DNA of 64,000 bases from Neomesorhizobium albiziae. Its GTDB lineage: Bacteria; Pseudomonadota; Alphaproteobacteria; Rhizobiales; Rhizobiaceae. Under the pieces are notes generated by a model, which was given only the letters and a program-made list of their open reading frames with translations, searched no databases and had not been told where the DNA came from. Positions 19,441 through 28,337 of this stretch are shown here, piece by piece. Where the stretch lies: positions 62,001 through 126,000 of the forward strand of contig NZ_FOSL01000005.1 in assembly GCF_900114255.1 (NCBI RefSeq). The letters run 5' to 3'. Numbering within the stretch: position 1 is the stretch's first letter; every line of letters begins with the position of its first letter. A program made the translations under genes and the position numbers.

Positions 19441-20046
19441 GTGAGATTTGGTAAGCTTTTGTCCGGGGCAGCGTTCCTGGCCCTTGTTCTCTCCGGCTGC
19501 GCTCTTTTTCCGGGCGGCGGCCCGGCCCCCCTCGACACCTACGAACTTTCCGCACCCACACCCGACGCCGCTCGCAACCGCCGTGGCATACAGGTGTTGA
19601 TTGGCGAGCCGTCGGCGCTGAAATCGCTCGACGGCCAGAACATCGTCATCGTGCCGTCGCCGGGCGTCATCCAGTTTCTCAAGGGCGCCCAGTGGGCCGA
19701 CCGCCTGCCAAAGGTCGTGCAGGCGCGCCTGGCCGAGGCCTTTCAGCGCTCCGGCAGCTTTGCCGGCGTCGGCAAGCCGGGCGAGGGCCTTGCCATCGAC
19801 TATCAGGTGCTTTCGGAAATCCGCTCCTTCCAGATCGATGTCGGCCAGGGCAGCCGCGCCGACGTGGAGATTTTCGTGAAGGTGCTGAACGACCGCAACG
19901 GCGTGGTTCGCGCCTCGCGTACCTTCGAGGCCAGCGCGACGGTGGGCGGCGCCGCCGCCGGCAACGATGCCTATGTCAGGGCGCTCGACGCCGCCTTTGG
20001 CGATGTCGCCAGCGAAGTCGTCCGCTGGTCGGCCAGCGTGATGTAG
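19441..20046 (+). CDS. ABC-transport auxiliary lipoprotein (PqiC/DUF330-like)
   Basis: A 201-residue protein read from a GTG start. The lipoprotein signal has a hydrophobic core ending in the lipobox L-S-G-C (Cys at about residue 20), then a Pro/Gly linker. The mature part has the Y-E-L-S opening and G-x-Q-V-L-I-G-E-P strand of ABC-type auxiliary lipoproteins. In Pqi and Mce systems such lipoproteins sit at the outer membrane and receive lipid from the MCE protein. It is 77 bp after mlaD and ends at a strong terminator. Confidence 0.85.
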   Translation: MRFGKLLSGAAFLALVLSGCALFPGGGPAPLDTYELSAPTPDAARNRRGIQVLIGEPSALKSLDGQNIVIVPSPGVIQFLKGAQWADRLPKVVQARLAEAFQRSGSFAGVGKPGEGLAIDYQVLSEIRSFQIDVGQGSRADVEIFVKVLNDRNGVVRASRTFEASATVGGAAAGNDAYVRALDAAFGDVASEVVRWSASVM

Positions 20047-20114
20047 CCACCGCAACGTTGCGGCGAAGACAGCCTCGTTCGACCGGTGGCATTTCGGACC
20101 TTTTTGCGGAGACG

Positions 20115-20145
20115 AAAAAAGGCGGGAAATCATCCCGCCTTTTTT
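20115..20145. terminator. Bidirectional terminator between the Mla operon and the GPR-like gene
   Basis: A perfect 7-bp stem (GGCGGGA / TCCCGCC, 20121-20139) with a 5-nt loop is flanked by six A on the left and six T on the right, so it can stop transcription from both strands. Genes converge here. Confidence 0.92.
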
Positions 20146-20164
20146 GATTGCTCTATGTATGCGC

Positions 20165-23100
20165 TTACCGCAGGCGGCCGCTGGCGTGGGCCAGCATGGT
20201 GTAGACCTTGCCGGTATCCGAAGTGAGATAAGTCTGCGTCATGATGTTTTCGCGGTCGTTGCGGGCGACATCGTTTAGCAGCTTCTCGAAATCGTCGCAG
20301 TAGCGGTCGACGGCGGCGCGGAACTCCGGATCCGCCTGATACTTGCGGCGAATCTCGTCGAAGGTCTGCTGGCCCTTGAGCGTGTAGAGGCGGCGGGTGA
20401 ACACATCGCGTTCGCCACGGCGATAGCGGTCCCACAGCTCGATCGACGCTTCGTGATCGATGGCGCGGGCGATATCGACCGACAGCGAGTTCAGCGATTC
20501 GACCACATGAAGCGGCGAACGTTGGCTGGCCGCTGTCCGTGGCGCGCCGGCCGGCTTGGCCTCCGGCTCATCGCGCGACGCGTTGGTGAGGAGATCACTG
20601 ACCCAGCCGCCCGGACGCTGCTGTCCGTTGCTGTTGCGGGCGGCCGGCGTGGCCGGACGCTCGGTCACCGGCGCCGGAGCAGATGTCGGCCGGCGTGCCG
20701 GTTCGGCAGGGCGCGGCTGCGGTGCGGCTGCTGCCGGTCGGCGGCTTTCGGAAACGTCGACCGTGCGGCCCGAACGGGCAACGATCTCGGAAAGTTCCTT
20801 CAGCGCGTTGATCTGCTCGGTGACGGCGCGGCGGATCGCCGTGGTCGACTCCTTCGCTTCTGCCGGCATGTCGAGCACGCCCCGCTTCAGTTCGGCGCGG
20901 GTCTGCTCCAGTTCCTGGCGGATGGTGCCGGCTGTACGCCGCATTTCCTCGGTTGCGGTGGCGAAACGCTGCGTCGCCGCCTCGACCACTTCCGAAATGG
21001 AGCCGCGGATCTGGTCGGTCGACTTGCGGGTGCGGCCCTCGGCGGACTCCAGGGCGCGGCTCACGATGCCTTCGAACGAATGCATCATGCGCTCGATGTC
21101 CTCGGACTTCTTGACCAGGCCGACAGCCAGTTCCTCCAGCGCCGTCTGCCGCTCGCCGAGCGTCGAGGCAAGGTTGGTCTGCGCCGAGCCGAGCAAGTCG
21201 GAAGCACCGGACAGAAGCTTGCTGTGATCGTCGAAGCGGTCGGCGATCGCGGCGATGTCCTTGAGCGTGTGCGACGACAGTTCGGTCAACCGGCCGGCAT
21301 TGGCGTCGATCAGCCGGGCCGAGCTGGCGAAGGTTTGCGCAGCCTTCTCGGTGGTCACCAGGAAGCTGCGTGTCGTCGAGGACAGCCGCTCGTCCACTCC
21401 CGTGAGGTTCTCCGCCGCCTTTTCGATGAGCTCGCCAAGTTGTGAGTTGGAATGCGAGAGGCGTTCGATCAGCGCGCCGACGCCGTCGGCGAGGTTCATC
21501 TTGGCGCTGTCGAGCGCCGTCAGCGTTTCGGCCGTACGGTTGGCCAGTGCGTTGACGAGCGCGGCATTCTCCATGCGCAGCCGTTCGGTTGCGTGTTGCG
21601 TGGCCTCTTCCAGGCTCCGCTGTAGCTCGCCGCCGCTCTCGGCGAAACGCGCGACCAGCGGCCGGGCGGTCTCATCGAGGATCTGCGAGATTTCCGACGA
21701 GCGGCTGGCCAGCATGGCGTTCAGTTCGCGGGTGTTCTCGCCGATCGACTTGGCGGCCTCGTTGGTGCGCTGGCTGATGTGCTGGCCGACGGCGCTGAAC
21801 GTCTCGGCAATCACATTGGCGCGCTGGGCAAGGCGCGCCTCGCTTTCGGCGACCTGGTCGTTGAGCTTCTGGCCGATCGCCTCGGCGCTCGCCGCGAAGC
21901 GGCTTTCCACGTCCGAGGCGTGGCCGGCGACGCGGGCCGCAATCGCGTCGACGCCTGCCGCCAGCCGCTCATCGGCGGAGGCGAGCGCCCCGGCTATCGC
22001 GACTGCGCGTGCGTCGAGCTCGGCGGATGTCTGGTGCGTCCGGGCGATAATGCGTTGCTCGGTCTCGTCGAAGACGTTGGCGATGTCGGCGGCGCGCGCC
22101 GTTATCGCCGAGGCCGTGTCGTCGACGCGTGCGGCGAGCTGCTGGTCGGCGGCTTCGAATGCACGGGCAAGTTCGGCGGCCCGGCCCTCAAGCGAGGACG
22201 CCGTTTCGCTGACCCGCGCCACAAGCCGCATGTCGGCTTCGTCGAAGGACCGGACGATATCGGCAGCTTTGGCGACGATCGTGCCGGCGGCCTCCGAAGC
22301 GCGCGCGGCGATGACACCGGAGGTTTCCTCGGCGCGGGCGACAAGCCGCTTGTCGGCGTCCTCGAAGGTGCGGGCGATCGCATCGGCGCGCGCCTGCAGC
22401 GTCTCGGCTGTTTCACCGACGCGGGCAGCAAGCTGCTTGTCGGCATCTTCGAACGAGCGGGCGATGTCGGCGGCCTTGGCGACGATCGCGCCGGCGGTCT
22501 CCGATGCCTTGACCTGGATGGCGTTGCTGGTCTCCTCAGCGCGGGCGATGAGGCGGCGATCGGCGTCGTCGAACGAACGGGCGATCTCTTCGGCTCGGGC
22601 GGCAAGCGCACTTGCCGTTTCTTCGGCCCGGGCAACCAGTGCTCCCGCGGTTTCCTCGGCGCGCGCCGAGAGACGCTGGTCCGCGGTGTCGAAAGCCTGA
22701 ACCACGACATCGGCTCGCGCCGCGATTGCGTCGGCGGTTTCCTCGACGCGGGTCACGAGGCGGCGGTCAGCTTCCTCGAAGGTGCGCGTGACGTCGGCGA
22801 CGCGGTTGATCAGCGAGCCGGCCGATTCCAGCGCACGCGCTGAAAGCCGTTCGTCGGCCTGGTCGAACGTCTGGGCGATTTCGGCAGTCCGCATTGCAAG
22901 GTTTTCGGCCGTCTGTTCCGCACGACGGGCGATCCGATCGTCGGCATCGCCGAGCGCCTTGTCGGCCTCCTGGCTGAGCGCCGAGGTAATCTCCAGCACT
23001 TTGTCGCGCAGCGCTCCGGCAACCGCGCCAGCACTGCGTTCCAGCACGCCGCGAACGTTTTCGATGCCGGTCGCCAACGCGCGTTCCATCGTGCCCGTGC

Positions 23101-26026
23101 GTTCCTCGATGATGCCGGTCTGGCGGCGGAACGCGTCCTCTATCTTCTCCACGTCGGAGGAGAGCGCTTCGGAAATGTCGGCGCGGCGGTCTGCGAGCGT
23201 CTGGATATGCGCGACGACAGCATTGTCGATGTCGGCGCGGGTGTCGCCGAGCCGGCGCAGATCGTCTTCAAGCGCCCGTGTCAGTATGTTGCGGCCTTCG
23301 GCGAGCTTGCCGACCTGGCCGGCAATCGTGTCGTCGATGCTGGAGCGGGCCTCGGCGAGCTTCTCCAGATCTCCTTCGAGCGCACTGGTGAGCACGCCCC
23401 GGCTCTCTGCCAGCTTCGCGACCTGCCCGGCGATGATGCCGTCGATTTCGGAGCGGCTGTCGTTCAGCTTGCGCAAGTCCGCCTCCAGGGCGCGCGAAAG
23501 GATGTCGCGGCCCTCGGCGAGCTTGCCCACCTGTCCGGCCACGATGCCGTCGATGCCGGCGCGGCTCTCGTTGAGCTTTTCCAGGTCGGCTTCCAGCGCA
23601 CGCGAAAGGATATCGCGGCCTTCCGCCAGCTTTTCGACCTGTCCGGCGACGATGTTGTCGATGCCGGTGCGGCTTTCGTTGAGCTTTTGCAAGTCGGCTT
23701 CGAGCGCACGCGAAAGGATGTCGCGGCCTTCAGCCAGCTTTTCGACCTGTCCGGCGACGATGTTGTCGATGCCGGTGCGGCTTTCGTTGAGCTTCTGCAG
23801 GTCGGCTTCGAGCGCACGCGAAAGGATGTCGCGGCCCTCGGCGAGCTTCGCGACCTGTCCGGCAACGATGTTGTCGATGCCGGAACGGCTTTCCTGCAAC
23901 TTCTGCAAATCGGCTTCCAGCGCCTGGGCCAGGATGTTGCGGCCTTCGGCAAGCTTGCTGACATGCGTGGTGATCGTTTCGTCGATCGCCGCCCTTGTCT
24001 GGCCAAGCTTGTTGACGTCCTCGCTCAAGGCGCGGGCGAGCGCGGTGCGGCCTGCATCCAGCCGCTCCAGTTGGGTGCCCAGTTCCGCGTCGATCGTCGC
24101 GCGCTGTTCGGTAACCTTGCGCAGGTCGTCGTCAAGCGCCTTGGAGAGCAGGCTTCGTCCTTCGGACAGCTTCTGCAGGTGCGAGCCGATGGCAAGGTCG
24201 ATCTCGGCGCGGCCGTCGGCAAATTTCTGCAGGTCGTCATGCAGGGCCGCAGCCATGCGCTGGCGGCTTTCGGCGAGCTTCTGGGCGTTGTTTTCCACCG
24301 CGGCGTCGAGGTCGTCGCGTGCGTCCGCGAGTTTCTGGATGTCGGCTTCGAAGGCCTGGCCAATCACGCTGCGGCCGGCTTCGAGACGGTTGGCGAATTC
24401 CGAGGCGCGGGCTTCCAGCATGGTCGAGGTGGACATGACAATGTCAGCCATCTCGGCGCCGATCAGCGCCTTGCCCTCGTCGATCATCGCAGACAGGTCC
24501 TGCTTGCCTGCGGTGAAGGTCGTTGCGATCTCGCGGGCACGCTCGACCAGCGTGTCGTTGATCTGGCGCGCGCGCGCTTCCAGTGCGGCGTTGAGCTTCT
24601 GCGTCCCGGTATCCAGCGCTTCGGCACGCGTCTCGAATTCGCCGATAAGCGCCTGGCCGCGTTCGGCAAGCGTCGTCTCGATGCTCCTCAGGCGCGTTTC
24701 GAGTTCGGCATTCAGGCTATCGGTGGCGCCGCCAAGCAGCGAAACCATGCCGGTGGCGCGTTCGTCGAGCATCTGCGACAGCGAGCGGGTGACGTCGTCG
24801 GTGCTCTGGGTCAATGTTGCGATGCGCGTGTCGAGCAGGCTGGCGAAGGCTTCGCCGGAGGTGGAGATGCGCTCCGAGATCGTATCCATGCGCTGGTCGA
24901 TCGAATCGTAGATCGACAGCCCGCTTTCGTTGATGCGGTCGATCAGCGTGCCACCCGAATCGGTGATCGTCATCGACAGCTTTGTCGACGCGGCCAGGAT
25001 GCTGTCACGGATCATGTCGGTGGCGGAGCCGAGTTCGTCGCGCAGCGTCTCGTGGGCGCCGGAAATCGAGGAGCGCACGCGCTCCGCGTGGCTGATAAGC
25101 GCGTCGCGCTCGCTGCCGAGGCCATCGACCAGGGTACGGATGCGCATTTCGTTCTGCGAATAAGCGCGTTCGAGTTCGTTGACCTCGGTATGGACGAGCG
25201 TTTCCAGTTCGACCGCACGCGCCAGCGTGCGTTCGATGCCTTCGCCCATGGCGGCGACCTCGCGGCGAACCGCCTGGCCGACCATCATGACACGATCCTG
25301 GGCAATCGATTCCGGCTCGACAAGGCGATACGCCAGCTCGGTCATCGAGCGCGCCGCCATGCGCATTTCCTGGGCGCGGCGCATCATGACGGCGAAAGCC
25401 CAGAACATGATAACGGGAAGGAGGGTGCCGACCGCGAGCAGGACCAGATAGGGGCGGGCGGCGAGTTGCTGCCCGTTGCGGATCTGCCAGATCTCGGGAC
25501 CGAACAGCGCCTGTGCCAAAAGGAGACCGCCGCCGATCCAGGCGACCGTCAGCAGCGCGACCATCCAGTAGATCGCATTCGAGGAGCGCCGATTGAGGCC
25601 GTTGACGGCAGCGCGGAAGTCTTTTTGCCGGTCGTCATTGGCCGGGGCGAATCCGGGTCCGGCCGGCCGCCCGTTTTCAGCCGGTTCGTCCACGGGGCGC
25701 AAACCCATCGGTTCGTCCGCGGGGCGCAAGCCCATCGGCAGGTGCGGTTCGGGCTGGGGCAGCGGCGCCTTGGCTGGCTTGGCTGGCTTAGCGGCCGGCC
25801 TACTGGCTTCCGCCTTCGGCGGCTGCGCGGCGGCGGGCTTGTTGTTTCCGTTGCGGCTTTCGCGCGCCAACTCGTCTGCGGCTTGCGAAATCTGCGCTTC
25901 CAGATCTTCCATGGAGGCGGCGATGTCGAGATCGCCGCTCCCGGTCAGGTCAAAATCGAGCGCCTCTTCAAGTTCCTTGGCGACGTCGCTGTCGAGATTC
26001 TGTGTTGTCGTTGTCTTACGCGCCAT
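20165..26026 (-). CDS. Giant coiled-coil polar growth protein (growth pole ring GPR/RgsE-like)
   Basis: A 1953-residue protein. An acidic N-terminus and a Pro/Ala linker precede two membrane helices (about 151-174 and 192-214). A very long coiled region, residues about 230-1720, contains two repeat families: about eleven 36-residue units around 560-950 (pattern LAEGRDILSRALEADLQKL), then Ala/Glu-rich units of the A-R-A-E-E-T type around 1040-1430. A Pro/Arg-rich spacer leads to a conserved globular C-terminus (about 1830-1953). Size, membrane anchor and apolipoprotein-like helices match Agrobacterium GPR and Sinorhizobium RgsE, which organise unipolar growth. Orthology is inferred. The start is the second in-frame ATG (MARKTTTTQN). 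Confidence 0.85.
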   Translation of the reverse strand: MARKTTTTQNLDSDVAKELEEALDFDLTGSGDLDIAASMEDLEAQISQAADELARESRNGNNKPAAAQPPKAEASRPAAKPAKPAKAPLPQPEPHLPMGLRPADEPMGLRPVDEPAENGRPAGPGFAPANDDRQKDFRAAVNGLNRRSSNAIYWMVALLTVAWIGGGLLLAQALFGPEIWQIRNGQQLAARPYLVLLAVGTLLPVIMFWAFAVMMRRAQEMRMAARSMTELAYRLVEPESIAQDRVMMVGQAVRREVAAMGEGIERTLARAVELETLVHTEVNELERAYSQNEMRIRTLVDGLGSERDALISHAERVRSSISGAHETLRDELGSATDMIRDSILAASTKLSMTITDSGGTLIDRINESGLSIYDSIDQRMDTISERISTSGEAFASLLDTRIATLTQSTDDVTRSLSQMLDERATGMVSLLGGATDSLNAELETRLRSIETTLAERGQALIGEFETRAEALDTGTQKLNAALEARARQINDTLVERAREIATTFTAGKQDLSAMIDEGKALIGAEMADIVMSTSTMLEARASEFANRLEAGRSVIGQAFEADIQKLADARDDLDAAVENNAQKLAESRQRMAAALHDDLQKFADGRAEIDLAIGSHLQKLSEGRSLLSKALDDDLRKVTEQRATIDAELGTQLERLDAGRTALARALSEDVNKLGQTRAAIDETITTHVSKLAEGRNILAQALEADLQKLQESRSGIDNIVAGQVAKLAEGRDILSRALEADLQKLNESRTGIDNIVAGQVEKLAEGRDILSRALEADLQKLNESRTGIDNIVAGQVEKLAEGRDILSRALEADLEKLNESRAGIDGIVAGQVGKLAEGRDILSRALEADLRKLNDSRSEIDGIIAGQVAKLAESRGVLTSALEGDLEKLAEARSSIDDTIAGQVGKLAEGRNILTRALEDDLRRLGDTRADIDNAVVAHIQTLADRRADISEALSSDVEKIEDAFRRQTGIIEERTGTMERALATGIENVRGVLERSAGAVAGALRDKVLEITSALSQEADKALGDADDRIARRAEQTAENLAMRTAEIAQTFDQADERLSARALESAGSLINRVADVTRTFEEADRRLVTRVEETADAIAARADVVVQAFDTADQRLSARAEETAGALVARAEETASALAARAEEIARSFDDADRRLIARAEETSNAIQVKASETAGAIVAKAADIARSFEDADKQLAARVGETAETLQARADAIARTFEDADKRLVARAEETSGVIAARASEAAGTIVAKAADIVRSFDEADMRLVARVSETASSLEGRAAELARAFEAADQQLAARVDDTASAITARAADIANVFDETEQRIIARTHQTSAELDARAVAIAGALASADERLAAGVDAIAARVAGHASDVESRFAASAEAIGQKLNDQVAESEARLAQRANVIAETFSAVGQHISQRTNEAAKSIGENTRELNAMLASRSSEISQILDETARPLVARFAESGGELQRSLEEATQHATERLRMENAALVNALANRTAETLTALDSAKMNLADGVGALIERLSHSNSQLGELIEKAAENLTGVDERLSSTTRSFLVTTEKAAQTFASSARLIDANAGRLTELSSHTLKDIAAIADRFDDHSKLLSGASDLLGSAQTNLASTLGERQTALEELAVGLVKKSEDIERMMHSFEGIVSRALESAEGRTRKSTDQIRGSISEVVEAATQRFATATEEMRRTAGTIRQELEQTRAELKRGVLDMPAEAKESTTAIRRAVTEQINALKELSEIVARSGRTVDVSESRRPAAAAPQPRPAEPARRPTSAPAPVTERPATPAARNSNGQQRPGGWVSDLLTNASRDEPEAKPAGAPRTAASQRSPLHVVESLNSLSVDIARAIDHEASIELWDRYRRGERDVFTRRLYTLKGQQTFDEIRRKYQADPEFRAAVDRYCDDFEKLLNDVARNDRENIMTQTYLTSDTGKVYTMLAHASGRLR
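23220..24340 (-). repeat. Tandem 108-bp coding repeats inside the GPR-like gene
   Basis: About eleven in-frame units of 36 codons run in tandem. Two adjacent units (about 23632-23739 and 23740-23847) encode identical peptides and differ at only a few third-position bases; the outer units have diverged more. This suggests recent unit duplication in the centre of the array. Confidence 0.8.
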
Positions 26027-26191
26027 GCCGCCATTACCCTGTACAAAAAGGCGCAGCCGAACCAAAACCGGTTCCTCGTCGGCTGCGCGCGTGGCATATT
26101 ATGGTCTTGCCGTATCGTAGTGAGACACACCGGTAAAGGAAACCCGGATTTGGCCACATGCGTAAAAGTTTAAACATAGGGTTAACACCCC

Positions 26192-26210
26192 AGGCCTTTT
26201 AGGCCTTTTT
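26192..26210 (+). promoter_or_regulatory. Terminator-like hairpin between the GPR-like and Hpt genes
   Basis: AGGCCT-TTT-AGGCCT followed by a T run looks like a small intrinsic terminator reading rightward, yet it lies upstream of both divergent genes, where no transcript should end. Nearby are a GTCTC-TATAA-GAGAC stem (26229-26243) and several TTAA words, including two TTAA separated by 8 bp (26170-26185), one more than the CtrA spacing. Confidence 0.4.
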
Positions 26211-26320
26211 CCGGCAAGCCACCCGGCAGTCTCTATAAGAGACACACATTAACCCGCTATCCACAGGAATGACGTAGTTTGAGCGATAATCGCTACCAAA
26301 ATTTAGGAGTGGGACTTCCC

Positions 26321-26695
26321 ATGGCATCGCAGGGTTCCCGGGCCGTCGGTCTCGACCGCCCAGGAGGTGAAACGTCGCTCGCTTCGCCGTCCCGGCCGAT
26401 CGACCTGGAACACCTCAGTCGCCAAACTCTCGGCGACCGCAAGGTGGAGCAGGAGGTTCTGGCGCTGTTTGTCGGCCAGGCGCTCGCCGTCCGCGACCGC
26501 ATACTGCAAGCCGACGCCAGCGAACGGTTCCAGCTTGCGCATGGCCTTAAGGGTTCGGCTCGCGGCATCGGCGCCTTCACGCTTGCCGACTGCGCCGACC
26601 GCATCGAGAAGTCTCCCGACGACCGCGCAGCCTTGAAACGCCTCGCAGTCCTCATCGACGACGTCCGCGACTTCATCGCCGCTATCAGCCGCTGA
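26321..26695 (+). CDS. Hpt domain protein (histidine phosphotransfer)
   Basis: A 124-residue protein with a disordered lead and one Hpt four-helix domain. The phospho-accepting histidine is His74 in Q-L-A-H-G-L-K-G-S-A, the canonical pattern. Hpt proteins pass phosphate between receiver domains in phosphorelays; no kinase or receiver is next door, so partners are unknown. AGGAG about 11 nt before this ATG favours it over a TTG 42 bp upstream. Its position beside a polar-growth gene may hint at cell-cycle signalling, which is only inference. Confidence 0.85.
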   Translation: MASQGSRAVGLDRPGGETSLASPSRPIDLEHLSRQTLGDRKVEQEVLALFVGQALAVRDRILQADASERFQLAHGLKGSARGIGAFTLADCADRIEKSPDDRAALKRLAVLIDDVRDFIAAISR

Positions 26696-26824
26696 TATCG
26701 TTTCGGCGGACTTTCCCGCAAATACGCCATATCGCGGCGCTTTTCAGCCGCAGTTGACTTGACCGCCGGAGTGATTATCTCGGCGGGGGATAATTTCGGG
26801 GACAGTGCTTCAGAAGGCCGTCGC

Positions 26825-27145
26825 ATGACCAAGATTTCTTACATCGCCTTTGACGGCACGCGTTTCGACGTCGAGGCCGAAAATGGCTCGACGGTGATGG
26901 AGAACGCCATCCGCCATGCGGTGCCGGGCATCGAGGCCGAATGCGGCGGCGCCTGCGCCTGCGCGACCTGCCATGTCTATGTCGACGAGGCATGGACCGA
27001 TGTCGTGGGCGAGCCCGAGGCGATGGAAGAGGACATGCTGGATTTCGCCTTCGACGTCAGGCCCACTTCGCGGTTGTCGTGCCAGATCAAGGTGAGCGAC
27101 GAACTCGACGGCCTGGTCGTGCAGGTGCCCGAGCGCCAGGGCTGA
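26825..27145 (+). CDS. [2Fe-2S] ferredoxin, adrenodoxin type
   Basis: A 106-residue ferredoxin. Cluster ligands follow C-x5-C-x2-C: Cys40, Cys46 and Cys49, with the distal Cys85 in R-L-S-C-Q-I. An extra Cys44 lies inside the first loop. Such ferredoxins donate electrons to P450s, hydroxylases or Fe-S assembly. GAAGG before the ATG supports the start; an in-frame extension to 26759 lacks a ribosome site. A ferredoxin-NADP reductase is encoded 100 bp downstream, so the two may form one electron chain. Confidence 0.92.
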   Translation: MTKISYIAFDGTRFDVEAENGSTVMENAIRHAVPGIEAECGGACACATCHVYVDEAWTDVVGEPEAMEEDMLDFAFDVRPTSRLSCQIKVSDELDGLVVQVPERQG

Positions 27146-27237
27146 AACCAGCCTCGGTTTACGTCCAAAGACTTTCCGCCGCTGGCCCGCTGGCCTTGCC
27201 GCGCCGCTTCTGAAAGACTGCGGCGTTGGGAGCCTAG

Positions 27238-28278
<1,041 letters not shown>

Positions 28279-28337
28279 CGGCTGGGTATCGCCGGGGGGC
28301 GATTTACCAATTGAGTCAACCGCTTGCCGGCCACTCC

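Noticed and set aside
23220-24340. CRISPR-like array
   Set aside because: The regular 108-bp repeats are in frame within a coding sequence, without spacers.
23207-26173. Antisense open frame of 988 codons, and another of 709 codons, across the giant polar gene
   Set aside because: They are mirror effects of repeated GC-rich codons in the real gene; their products have no domain logic and rest on the same repeats.
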